A DNA stretch of 64,000 nt from Catellicoccus marimammalium (GTDB lineage: Bacteria; Bacillota; Bacilli; Lactobacillales; Catellicoccaceae), in NCBI RefSeq assembly GCF_965139335.1, contig NZ_CBCSEL010000001.1; one strand, given 5' to 3'. Position 1 is the stretch's first letter, and every line of letters starts with the position of its first letter. The notes below the pieces were generated by a model that saw only the letters and a program-made list of their open reading frames with translations, had not been told where the DNA came from and did not search any database. Positions 49,730 to 58,355 of this stretch are shown piece by piece. Both the position numbers and the translations under genes were made by a program.

Positions 49730-51799
49730 TTGGCGTATAAATATTTAGTGATCGTAGAATCTCCAGCAAAAGCAAAGACTATTGAAAAGTATTTAGGGAA
49801 AAATTATAAAGTAATCGCAAGTAAAGGACATGTTCGTGACTTGCCAAAAAGTAAAATGGGAATTGAAATCGAAAATGATGAACATTTCATTCCACAATAT
49901 ATTACGATTCGTGGACAAGGAGAAACCATTAAAGAAATTCGTAAATTAGCAAAAAAAGCAGAAAAAGTATATTTGGCTTCCGACCCGGACCGTGAGGGAG
50001 AAGCGATTGCTTGGCATTTAGCTCATTTATTAAACCTAGATGTCCAAGATAAAAATCGTGTAGTATTCAACGAAATTACCAAAGATGCGGTAAAAGAAGC
50101 ATTTAAAAATCCACGTAGTATCGATAAACGTTTATTTGATGCGCAACAAGCACGTCGTGTATTGGACCGTTTGGTAGGATATTCTATTAGTCCAATGTTA
50201 TGGCAAAAAGTTAAAAAAGGGTTAAGTGCCGGACGAGTTCAATCCGTTGCCTTAAAACTAATTATCGATCGTGAAGAAGAAATTAAACAATTCCAACCTG
50301 AAGAATATTGGGAAATCACTGGACAATTTATGAAAAAACGTAAAAAATTCGAAGGTCATTTCCATGGTGTAAATCATAAAAAAGTCAAATTACGTAGTAA
50401 AGAAGAATGTGACGCAATTTTAGAGCGATTAAAAGGAAAAGAGTTTGTGGTAACTAAAGTAGAGAAAAAACAACGCCAACGTAAAGCGCCAAAACCATTT
50501 ACTACGAGTACATTACAACAAGAAGCCGCAAATAAATTAAACTTCCGTACAAGAAAAACAATGATGGTGGCCCAACAACTTTATGAAGGAATCTCTTTAG
50601 GTCGTAAAGGAACTGTAGGGTTAATTACTTATATGCGTACTGACTCAACGCGTATTTCTAATGTGGCAAAAGATGAAGCAAGTCAATTCATCCAAGAAAA
50701 CTTTGGAGAAAACTATGCTAGTCATAAACCATCTCAAGTGAAAAATAGTAAAGGGGCACAAGATGCCCACGAAGCAATTCGTCCTTCAAGTGTGGAACGT
50801 ACTCCAGAAAGCTTAGAAGCTTATTTAGATAAAGATCAATTGAAATTATATCGTTTGATTTGGAACCGCTTTGTAGCTAGTCAAATGACACCGATGGTTT
50901 TAGATACAATGCGTGTAGAATTAGATCAAAATGATGTTCAATTTATCGCTAATGGATCAGAAGTCATCTTTGATGGCTATAGTCGTGTTTATCCATCTGA
51001 TACAAAAAAAGAAAAACAATTGCCATTACTAGAAGAAGGAGAAAAAGTGCAATCTGTACAAATTGAAGCTACTCAGCACTTTACAAATCCACCAGCACGC
51101 TTTAGTGAACCAACGATGATTAAAACGTTAGAAGAAAACGGTGTTGGTCGTCCATCTACCTATGCACCAACCTTACAAACGATTCAATCTCGTTATTATG
51201 TGAAATTGGATAATAAACGTTTTGAACCAACAGAATTAGGGGAAATTGTTGATGATATTATGGAAACTTATTTCCCACAAATCGTTGATGTGAAATTTAC
51301 CGCTGAAATGGAAAATCAACTGGATAAAGTAGCCGAAGGAGAAGAAGATTGGCAAGAAGTCATTCATGAATTCTATGTTCCATTTAAAAAAGAATTAACG
51401 ACCGCAGAAAAAGAATTAGAAAAAGTCCAAATTAAAGATGAGCCTGCTGGCTTTGATTGTGAAGAATGTGGTAGTCCAATGGTAATCAAAATGGGACGCT
51501 TTGGTAAGTTTTATGCGTGTAGTAACTTCCCAGAATGTCATAATACAAAAGCCATTGTCAAAGAAATCGGTGTGACTTGTCCAGAATGTCATCAAGGTCA
51601 TGTTATTGAAAGAAAAACAAAGAAAAATCGTGTTTTCTATGGTTGTGACCGCTATCCAGAGTGTGAGTTTTTATCTTGGGATAAACCGATTGCTCGTAGT
51701 TGTCCAAAATGTGGCCATTATTTAGTAGAGAAAAAAGTAAAAGGTGGTAAACAAGTTCAATGTAGCCACTGTGATTATAAAGAAGAAATTCAAAAGTAA
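49730..51799 (+). CDS. topA: DNA topoisomerase I
   Basis: 689 aa with a TTG start at 49730 preceded by AAGGGAGGAC. Toprim domain YLVIVESPAKAKTIEKYLG and SDPDREGEAIAWH; active-site Tyr in LITYMRTDSTR (about 301). Three C-terminal Cys4 zinc ribbons (CEECG...CSNFPEC, CPECH...CDRYPEC, CPKCG...CSHC). It relaxes negative supercoils. Confidence 0.96.
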   Translation: MAYKYLVIVESPAKAKTIEKYLGKNYKVIASKGHVRDLPKSKMGIEIENDEHFIPQYITIRGQGETIKEIRKLAKKAEKVYLASDPDREGEAIAWHLAHLLNLDVQDKNRVVFNEITKDAVKEAFKNPRSIDKRLFDAQQARRVLDRLVGYSISPMLWQKVKKGLSAGRVQSVALKLIIDREEEIKQFQPEEYWEITGQFMKKRKKFEGHFHGVNHKKVKLRSKEECDAILERLKGKEFVVTKVEKKQRQRKAPKPFTTSTLQQEAANKLNFRTRKTMMVAQQLYEGISLGRKGTVGLITYMRTDSTRISNVAKDEASQFIQENFGENYASHKPSQVKNSKGAQDAHEAIRPSSVERTPESLEAYLDKDQLKLYRLIWNRFVASQMTPMVLDTMRVELDQNDVQFIANGSEVIFDGYSRVYPSDTKKEKQLPLLEEGEKVQSVQIEATQHFTNPPARFSEPTMIKTLEENGVGRPSTYAPTLQTIQSRYYVKLDNKRFEPTELGEIVDDIMETYFPQIVDVKFTAEMENQLDKVAEGEEDWQEVIHEFYVPFKKELTTAEKELEKVQIKDEPAGFDCEECGSPMVIKMGRFGKFYACSNFPECHNTKAIVKEIGVTCPECHQGHVIERKTKKNRVFYGCDRYPECEFLSWDKPIARSCPKCGHYLVEKKVKGGKQVQCSHCDYKEEIQK

Positions 51800-51820
51800 G
51801 TGAAACGAGGGAAAAATAGA

Positions 51821-53137
51821 ATGGAAAAACCAATCGTAACGGTTATTGGGGCAGGTTTAGCAGGAAGTGAAGCTGCCTTTCAAGCAGCAGAACAAGGAGT
51901 AGAAGTGCATTTATATGAAATGCGTAAAGAAAAGAAAACACCAGCGCATAAAACTGATCAATTTGCAGAATTAGTGTGCTCTAACTCTTTACGTGCCAAC
52001 CAAATTACAAACGCTGTAGGATTATTAAAAGAAGAAATGCGTCAATTATCTTCTGTCATTATGTCAGCAGCAGATCATAATAGCGTTCCTGCAGGAGGAG
52101 CCTTAGCTGTTGACCGTGAAAACTTCTCAAAAGAGATTACAGAACGCGTTCGTAATCATCCGAACATCACTGTTCATGATGAAGAAGTTACAGAGATTCC
52201 AAAAGAAGGAATTGTTATCATCGCTTCTGGACCTTTAACAAGTGACGCGTTAGCTGAAGATATTAAATCCTTCAATGAAGATGAAGGATTATACTTCTAT
52301 GATGCAGCAGCACCAATTATTGAAAAAGATTCGATTGATATGGACAAAGTATACTTGAAATCCCGTTATGATAAAGGAGAAGCAGCGTACTTAAACTGTC
52401 CAATGACAAAAGAAGAATTTACTACTTTCTATGAAGCATTAATTACTGCAGAAGTCGCTCCATTGAAAGAATTTGAAAAAGAAAAATTCTTTGAAGGTTG
52501 TATGCCGATTGAAGTAATGGCAAAACGTGGAGAAAAAACGATGTTATTTGGACCATTAAAACCAGTAGGATTAGAAGATCCAAAAACAGGGAAACGTCCT
52601 TATGCTGTTGTTCAATTACGTCAAGATAATGCAGCTGGTTCTTTATATAATATTGTTGGCTTCCAAACTCACTTAAAATGGGGCGAACAAAAACGCGTCT
52701 TCCAAATGATTCCAGGGTTAGAAAATGCACAAATCGTTCGTTATGGAGTGATGCATCGTAATACCTTCATGAATTCACCAAAATTATTAGAACCAACGTA
52801 TCAAACGAAAAAACGCCCTTCTCTTTTCTTTGCTGGTCAAATGACAGGGGTAGAAGGATATGTGGAAAGTGCAGCGAGTGGTTTAGTTGCTGGATTGAAT
52901 GCTGCTCGTTTAGCAAAAGGCGAAGAACCAGTGATCTTCCCAGAAACAACACAAATGGGAAGTATGGCTCATTATATTACGCATACTGATGGCAAACATT
53001 TCCAACCAATGAATGCAAACTTTGGTATTATGCCAGCATTGCCAAATCGTATCAAAGATAAAAAAGAACGCTACGAAGCTTTAGCCGGTCGTGCACTAGC
53101 AGATTTAGAAGAATTTAAAGAAGCAAAAGGATTATAG
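51821..53137 (+). CDS. trmFO: Methylenetetrahydrofolate-tRNA-(uracil-5)-methyltransferase
   Basis: 438 aa from the ATG at 51821 (SD GAGGGA). FAD-binding VTVIGAGLAGSEAAFQAA, FAELVCSNSLRAN, GGALAVDRENFS, and GQMTGVEGYVESAASGL. It makes m5U54 in tRNA using methylene-THF. In relatives xerC follows; here ylmG begins within 10 bp. Confidence 0.95.
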   Translation: MEKPIVTVIGAGLAGSEAAFQAAEQGVEVHLYEMRKEKKTPAHKTDQFAELVCSNSLRANQITNAVGLLKEEMRQLSSVIMSAADHNSVPAGGALAVDRENFSKEITERVRNHPNITVHDEEVTEIPKEGIVIIASGPLTSDALAEDIKSFNEDEGLYFYDAAAPIIEKDSIDMDKVYLKSRYDKGEAAYLNCPMTKEEFTTFYEALITAEVAPLKEFEKEKFFEGCMPIEVMAKRGEKTMLFGPLKPVGLEDPKTGKRPYAVVQLRQDNAAGSLYNIVGFQTHLKWGEQKRVFQMIPGLENAQIVRYGVMHRNTFMNSPKLLEPTYQTKKRPSLFFAGQMTGVEGYVESAASGLVAGLNAARLAKGEEPVIFPETTQMGSMAHYITHTDGKHFQPMNANFGIMPALPNRIKDKKERYEALAGRALADLEEFKEAKGL

Positions 53138-53146
53138 GTGACAGAC

Positions 53147-53434
53147 ATGGGATTTTTAATCTTTTTATTGAACTTTACATTAAAAGCGGTCAATTTATAT
53201 AGCATGTTATTAGTGGCCTATGCGTTACTATCTTGGTTCCCTAATGCTTATAATACAGTGATTGGTCGTTTTTTAGTACGTATTTGTGAGCCTTACTTAA
53301 ACTTGTTCCGTCGTTTACCTTTACAATTTTTTGGCTTAGATTTTAGTGTAATTGTAGGAATTTTAGTGCTAGAACTAGGTTCAAATCTCATTGTTCGTAT
53401 TGCAAATCATTTATTAATAGGAATGATGTATTAA
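53147..53434 (+). CDS. ylmG: YggT family membrane protein YlmG
   Basis: 95 aa from the ATG at 53147 with AGGTGA 5 nt upstream; a GTG at 53138 is an alternative. Two hydrophobic segments (about 3-28 and 62-85), SWFPNAYN and RICEPYLNLFRRLP, the YggT pattern. It affects division-site and nucleoid organisation in other species. Stop overlaps the ylmH ATG (TAATG). Confidence 0.9.
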   Translation: MGFLIFLLNFTLKAVNLYSMLLVAYALLSWFPNAYNTVIGRFLVRICEPYLNLFRRLPLQFFGLDFSVIVGILVLELGSNLIVRIANHLLIGMMY

Positions 53435-54219
53435 TGGTCGAAGAAAATATTGCGCAACATTTTCGTCCAGAAGAACGACCATTTTTAGAACAAGTGGATC
53501 GTTGGTTAACTCAAGTAGAAGAACAATACCAACCAAAGTTAACTGCATTTTTAAATCCAAGAGAACAATACTTAGTCGAAAATTTAGCGCATCAACGAGG
53601 GGTTTCTGTTCAAGCTTATAGTCAATTCCGCCATAGTGAACAAAAACGAGTGCTTCTTTATCCAGAATATTTTGTGCCAGAAGAAGAAGATTTTGAAACG
53701 CAATTAATCGAAATTCATTACGCACAAAAATTTGTCGAATTACATCATAGAGAAGTACTCGGTACATTGTTAGGACAAGGAATTAAGCGAGAACAAATTG
53801 GGGATATTCATCTGAATGATAAGCAAATTCAAGTCGAAGTGAGTCAAAATTTAACTTCTTATTTATGTATGAATGTCACTAAAATGAGTAACCAAAGTGT
53901 ACGGTTAGAACCTATCGCAAAAGAAAAGCGAATTGATGCTGAAGAGAGAAGTAAAACAGAAAATGCAACGATTACCTCGTTTAGGCTTGATAATATCGTG
54001 GCAACTGTTTACAATATATCTAGACAACTTTCCAAAAAACTGATTCAAGCAGAAAAGGTAAAAGTAAATTTCATGACTGTAGATAAGGCCGACTTTTCTG
54101 TCGCTGAAGAAGATTTAATTTCTGTTCGTGGTTATGGCCGCTGTCAGATCAAAGAAATTGGGAAGGAACGGACAAAGAAAGGCCGATATCGCATAACGTA
54201 TTCCGTTTTGCGCAAATAA
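53434..54219 (+). CDS. ylmH: RNA-binding S4-domain protein YlmH
   Basis: 261 aa. Central region RKVLLYP-type LGTLLGQGIKREQIGDI and a C-terminal S4 domain with VRGYGRCQIKEIG. YlmH binds ribosomes and has been linked to rescue of stalled peptidyl-tRNA-50S complexes. Lies between ylmG and divIVA as in other Firmicutes. Confidence 0.9.
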   Translation: MVEENIAQHFRPEERPFLEQVDRWLTQVEEQYQPKLTAFLNPREQYLVENLAHQRGVSVQAYSQFRHSEQKRVLLYPEYFVPEEEDFETQLIEIHYAQKFVELHHREVLGTLLGQGIKREQIGDIHLNDKQIQVEVSQNLTSYLCMNVTKMSNQSVRLEPIAKEKRIDAEERSKTENATITSFRLDNIVATVYNISRQLSKKLIQAEKVKVNFMTVDKADFSVAEEDLISVRGYGRCQIKEIGKERTKKGRYRITYSVLRK

Positions 54220-54238
54220 TAAATGGGGTGAATGAAGA

Positions 54239-55243
54239 ATGGTATTAAGTCCATTAGATATTCGTAACAAAACATTTTCAACAAAAATGCGTGGCTTCTC
54301 ACAAGAAGAAGTCGATGATTTTTTAGACCAAGTCATCAATGATTACGAAGGAATCTTAAATCAAAATCGTGATTTAGAAAAACATGTAAAACATTTAGAA
54401 GAAAAATTACGTTATTTCAATGAATTAAAAGAAGCATTGAACCAAAGTATTATCGTTGCACAAGAAACAGCAGATCAAGTAAAAGAAAGTGCACAAAAAG
54501 AAGCAGAAGCTATTATTGCAGATGCTCGTTTAGAAGCAAATCAAGTACTAGAAGATGCGACAACAAAAGCAACAGATATGGTACAAGATGCTAAAGAACG
54601 TTCTACTACTATGGTTAAAGATGCGACAGAACGTGCAAACTTCTTAATCAATGATGCAACAGCAAAAGCAAATTCACTAGCAAGTGAAACTGATGATTTG
54701 AAGAAGAAAACTCGTACTTTCCATCAACGTTTAACTTTATTATTAGAATCTCAATTAGAAATTGTGAAAAGTGATGAATGGGAAGACCTTTTAAAGCCAT
54801 TCTCAGCGTATATTACAGAGGGACATCAAACTTTCCGCAATGCAGTAGACATGAACAAATTGGAAGAACCAAATGTTCAAAAGAAAGTGGAAAAACAAGA
54901 AGCTCCAGAATTACCAAGTCGTAATATTACAAAAGAAGAGAAAAAAGAAGCTGCACCAAAAACAGAAGAAAAAGTAGAAGCTCCAGTAGCTGAAACTCGC
55001 GCAGCTCGTACAGAAAAAACAGTGGATACACCAAAAAAAGAAGATCCACAACCTAGCTTAATGCAACAACAATCTGCAAATCACGATGAATTTTTAGGTC
55101 AAACTATGGCGTTAGATCGTTCACAATTAAATGAACAAATGACTCGTCAAACTCGTCGCTCACGTAATCAAAACTTGGATTTCCAAGAAACAACAGCGAT
55201 TGAATTACCTAAATTACGTCGTCGTAGCGATTTATCAGAATAA
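54239..55243 (+). CDS. divIVA: Cell division initiation protein DivIVA
   Basis: 334 aa. N-terminal membrane-binding domain VLSPLDIRNKTFSTKMRGFS, then EEVDDFLDQVINDYE, a long coiled coil (about 30-160) with an Ala/Thr-rich repeated stretch (KATDMVQDAKE, KDATERANFL), and a disordered C-terminus. Longer than B. subtilis DivIVA (164 aa). It marks poles and septum by sensing membrane curvature. Confidence 0.93.
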   Translation: MVLSPLDIRNKTFSTKMRGFSQEEVDDFLDQVINDYEGILNQNRDLEKHVKHLEEKLRYFNELKEALNQSIIVAQETADQVKESAQKEAEAIIADARLEANQVLEDATTKATDMVQDAKERSTTMVKDATERANFLINDATAKANSLASETDDLKKKTRTFHQRLTLLLESQLEIVKSDEWEDLLKPFSAYITEGHQTFRNAVDMNKLEEPNVQKKVEKQEAPELPSRNITKEEKKEAAPKTEEKVEAPVAETRAARTEKTVDTPKKEDPQPSLMQQQSANHDEFLGQTMALDRSQLNEQMTRQTRRSRNQNLDFQETTAIELPKLRRRSDLSE

Positions 55244-55264
55244 TAAATAATTATACATAAAAGA

Positions 55265-55505
55265 ATAGAAAAGAAGATGTAGACGGCAGTTTATCTCTTT
55301 CCAGCGAGTTGAGGATGGTGGAAGCTCAATAAGTAAGATAAACCTGTAGATCACTACGGATTTGTAAGTTGGAATTCAGTACAGCTTACCGGCGACTAAC
55401 CGTTATTAGATGAAGGGAAAAAGAGTATATACTCTTTTTCTAAATAAAGGTGGTACCACGAGCAATTCGTCCTTTGCGGATGAGTTGCTCTTTTTTTATT
55501 TTAAG
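55265..55505 (+). promoter_or_regulatory. Isoleucine T-box riboswitch
   Basis: Stem I base GTAG (55279-55282) pairs with CTAC (55354-55357). ATC at 55350-55352, just 5' of that arm, is a good isoleucine specifier codon. The T-box sequence AGGTGGTACCACG (55448-55460) contains TGGT, complementary to the ACCA end of tRNA-Ile. The terminator GAGCAA...TTGCTC (about 55461-55490) is followed by seven U. Uncharged tRNA-Ile should favour the antiterminator and allow ileS transcription. Confidence 0.9.
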
Positions 55506-55516
55506 GAGGAAGCAAC

Positions 55517-58300
55517 GTGAAATTAAAGGAAACATTACATATTGGAAAAACTGCTTTTCCAATGCGTGCTGGTTTGCCAAATCGTGAACCAGAATGGCAA
55601 AAGGAATGGGAAGAAAATCAATTATACGCACAACGTTTGAAATTAAATGAAGGAAAACCTTCATTTGTTTTACATGATGGACCTCCTTATGCCAACGGAA
55701 ATATCCATTTAGGACATTCATTAAACAAAATTAGTAAAGATATCATTTTACGCTATAAAGCAATGAGTGGTTATTATACTCCATTTATTCCAGGATGGGA
55801 TACTCATGGATTACCAATTGAAACGGTATTAGCGAAAAAAGGTATTAAACGTAAAGAAATGCCAATGGCTGAATACTTAGATCGTTGTAAAGAATATGCG
55901 CTAAGCCAAGTGGATAAACAACGCGATGACTTTAAACGTTTAGGAATTTTAGCTGATTGGGAACATCCTTATTTAACTTTACAACCAGAATACGAAGCAG
56001 CACAAATTCGTGTCTTTGGAAAAATGGCAGAAAAAGGTTATATCTATAAAGGATTAAAACCAATTTATTGGTCACCATCTAGTGAAAGTTCTTTAGCCGA
56101 AGCTGAAATCGAATATAAAGATGTGAAATCTCCATCTATCTATGTAGCGTTCAAAGTAAAAGATGGGAAAGGTCGTTTATCTGAGGATACAGAATTTGTC
56201 ATTTGGACAACTACTCCATGGACATTACCAGCTAACTTGGGAATTTCTGTAAATGCTAACTACACTTATGATGTCGTTGCTGTGAATGGACATCGTTATG
56301 TTGTCGCTCATGACTTATTAGAAAACGTGGCGAAAGCGATTGGTTGGGAAGATTATGAAATTGTAGACCAATTAAAAGGTTCAGAAATGGAATACATGAC
56401 AGCTCAACATCCATTCTATGATCGTGAATCATTAGTAATGAATGGAGATCATGTTACTTTAGAATCTGGTACAGGATTAGTTCATACGGCACCAGGACAT
56501 GGGGAAGATGACTATCAAGTAGGAATGAAATATCATTTAGACGTATTATCTCCAGTCGATGCTAAAGGGGTGTTTACTGATGAAGCTCCTGGCTTTGAAG
56601 GAATGTTCTATGATAAAGCTAATCCAGTAGTTACTGAATTATTAGAAGAAAAAGGTGCGTTATTGAAATTAGACTTCTTTACGCATAGTTACCCACATGA
56701 CTGGCGTACGAAAAAACCAGTAATCTTCCGTGCTACTCCACAATGGTTTGCATCGATTGCTGATTTCCGCCAAGAAATCTTAGATCAAATCGAAAAAGTA
56801 AACTGGATCAATCCATGGGGTAAAACTCGTATTTACAATATGATTCGTGACCGTGGAGACTGGGTAATTTCTCGTCAACGTGCTTGGGGAGTTCCACTAC
56901 CAATTTTCTATGCTGAAAATGGAGATGCCATTTTAACAAAAGAAACAACAGATCATGTCGCAGAATTATTTGAAAAACATGGTTCTAAGATTTGGGTTGA
57001 ATGGGAAGCAAAAGACTTATTACCAGAAGGATTCACTCATCCAGGTTCACCAAATGGAATCTTTACAAAAGAAAAAGATATCATGGATGTTTGGTTCGAT
57101 TCTGGTTCTAGTCATGAAGCAGTCTTAAAAGGACGTGAAGGCTTAACCTTCCCAGCAGACCTAGTATTAGAAGGAAGCGACCAATATCGTGGTTGGTTTA
57201 ACTCAAGTATTACTACTTCAACTGCGATTAACGGTGTAGCACCATATAAAGCATGCTTATCTCAAGGATTTGTTTTAGATGGTGAAGGACGTAAGATGAG
57301 TAAATCTTTAGGAAATACAATCTTACCAGATAAAGTATGGAATCAATTTGGTGCAGATATTTTACGTCTTTGGGTTTCTAGTGTTGACTATGAAGCAGAC
57401 GTACGTGTTTCTATGGATATCTTAAAACAAGTTTCTGAGACTTATCGTAAGATCCGTAATACAATGCGCTTCTTAATTGCTAATACCAGTGACTTTGTGC
57501 CACAAAAACAACGTGTCGCTTATGAAGATTTACGCTCTGTAGATAAATATATGATGAATCGTTTACAAGAAGAAATTGCAACGATGGAAGAAGCTTATGA
57601 AAACTATCGCTTCATGGATGTTTATAAAGCATTTGTAAACTTCTGTACTTCTGATTTATCTTCATTCTATTTAGACTTTGCAAAAGACGTAGTATATATT
57701 GAAACAGAAAATAACTATGATCGTCGTTGCATGCAAACAGTCTTCTATGAAATCTTAGTTGCATTAACAAAATTAATGAACCCAATTTTACCATTCACTT
57801 CTGAAGAAATTTGGGGTTACTTAAGTGAAGAAGAAGACTACTGCTACTTATCTGAAATGCCAGAAGTTCAACACTTTGCTGATAAAGAAGAATTAATGGA
57901 CTTATGGCAAGCCTTCATGGACTTCCGTGATGAAGTATTGAAAGCATTAGAAGAAGCACGTAATGAAAAAATCATTGGTAAATCTTTCGAAGCAAAAGTA
58001 ACGGTTTATCCAAGTGAACCAGTTCGTATGATGTTAGATGGATTAAACGCAAATGTTGCTCAATTATTAATCGTTTCTGATTTTGCAGTATCAAAAGATG
58101 CAGCACCAGAAAACGCGATGAAATTTGAAGATTGTGCCATCCTTGTTGAACATGCTTCAGGTCATACTTGTGATCGTTGCCGTGCAATTAAAGAAGATGT
58201 AGGAGAAAACGAAGCTTTACCAAACTTATGTGGACGTTGTGTTGCGATTGTAGAAGAAGAATTCCCAACACAAGCCAAAGAAGGTTTTGAAGAAAAATAA
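55517..58300 (+). CDS. ileS: Isoleucyl-tRNA synthetase
   Basis: 927 aa with a GTG start at 55517, 6 nt after AAGGAGGA. Class I signatures: HLGH in YANGNIHLGHSLN (about 66) and KMSKS in GRKMSKSLGN (about 593). CP1 editing domain includes WTTTPWTLPAN. C-terminal zinc-binding CDRCRAI...CGRC. Regulated by the T-box directly upstream. Confidence 0.97.
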   Translation: MKLKETLHIGKTAFPMRAGLPNREPEWQKEWEENQLYAQRLKLNEGKPSFVLHDGPPYANGNIHLGHSLNKISKDIILRYKAMSGYYTPFIPGWDTHGLPIETVLAKKGIKRKEMPMAEYLDRCKEYALSQVDKQRDDFKRLGILADWEHPYLTLQPEYEAAQIRVFGKMAEKGYIYKGLKPIYWSPSSESSLAEAEIEYKDVKSPSIYVAFKVKDGKGRLSEDTEFVIWTTTPWTLPANLGISVNANYTYDVVAVNGHRYVVAHDLLENVAKAIGWEDYEIVDQLKGSEMEYMTAQHPFYDRESLVMNGDHVTLESGTGLVHTAPGHGEDDYQVGMKYHLDVLSPVDAKGVFTDEAPGFEGMFYDKANPVVTELLEEKGALLKLDFFTHSYPHDWRTKKPVIFRATPQWFASIADFRQEILDQIEKVNWINPWGKTRIYNMIRDRGDWVISRQRAWGVPLPIFYAENGDAILTKETTDHVAELFEKHGSKIWVEWEAKDLLPEGFTHPGSPNGIFTKEKDIMDVWFDSGSSHEAVLKGREGLTFPADLVLEGSDQYRGWFNSSITTSTAINGVAPYKACLSQGFVLDGEGRKMSKSLGNTILPDKVWNQFGADILRLWVSSVDYEADVRVSMDILKQVSETYRKIRNTMRFLIANTSDFVPQKQRVAYEDLRSVDKYMMNRLQEEIATMEEAYENYRFMDVYKAFVNFCTSDLSSFYLDFAKDVVYIETENNYDRRCMQTVFYEILVALTKLMNPILPFTSEEIWGYLSEEEDYCYLSEMPEVQHFADKEELMDLWQAFMDFRDEVLKALEEARNEKIIGKSFEAKVTVYPSEPVRMMLDGLNANVAQLLIVSDFAVSKDAAPENAMKFEDCAILVEHASGHTCDRCRAIKEDVGENEALPNLCGRCVAIVEEEFPTQAKEGFEEK

Positions 58301-58304
58301 TTCC

Positions 58305-58355
58305 AAACAAAAAACTCTCACTAATATAGTGGGAGTTTTTTTTATGGTTATTTTT
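58305..58355. repeat. 51-bp direct repeat, copy 1 (contains the ileS/treA terminator)
   Basis: Identical over 51 bp to 62822-62872. It carries the stem ACTCTCACTA/TAGTGGGAGT, A-tract left and U8 right, so it terminates ileS (+) and treA (-). Its right end includes the treA stop codon and part of the last codons. Four bases separate it from the ileS stop, as copy 2 is four bases from the EIIABC stop. Confidence 0.92.
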
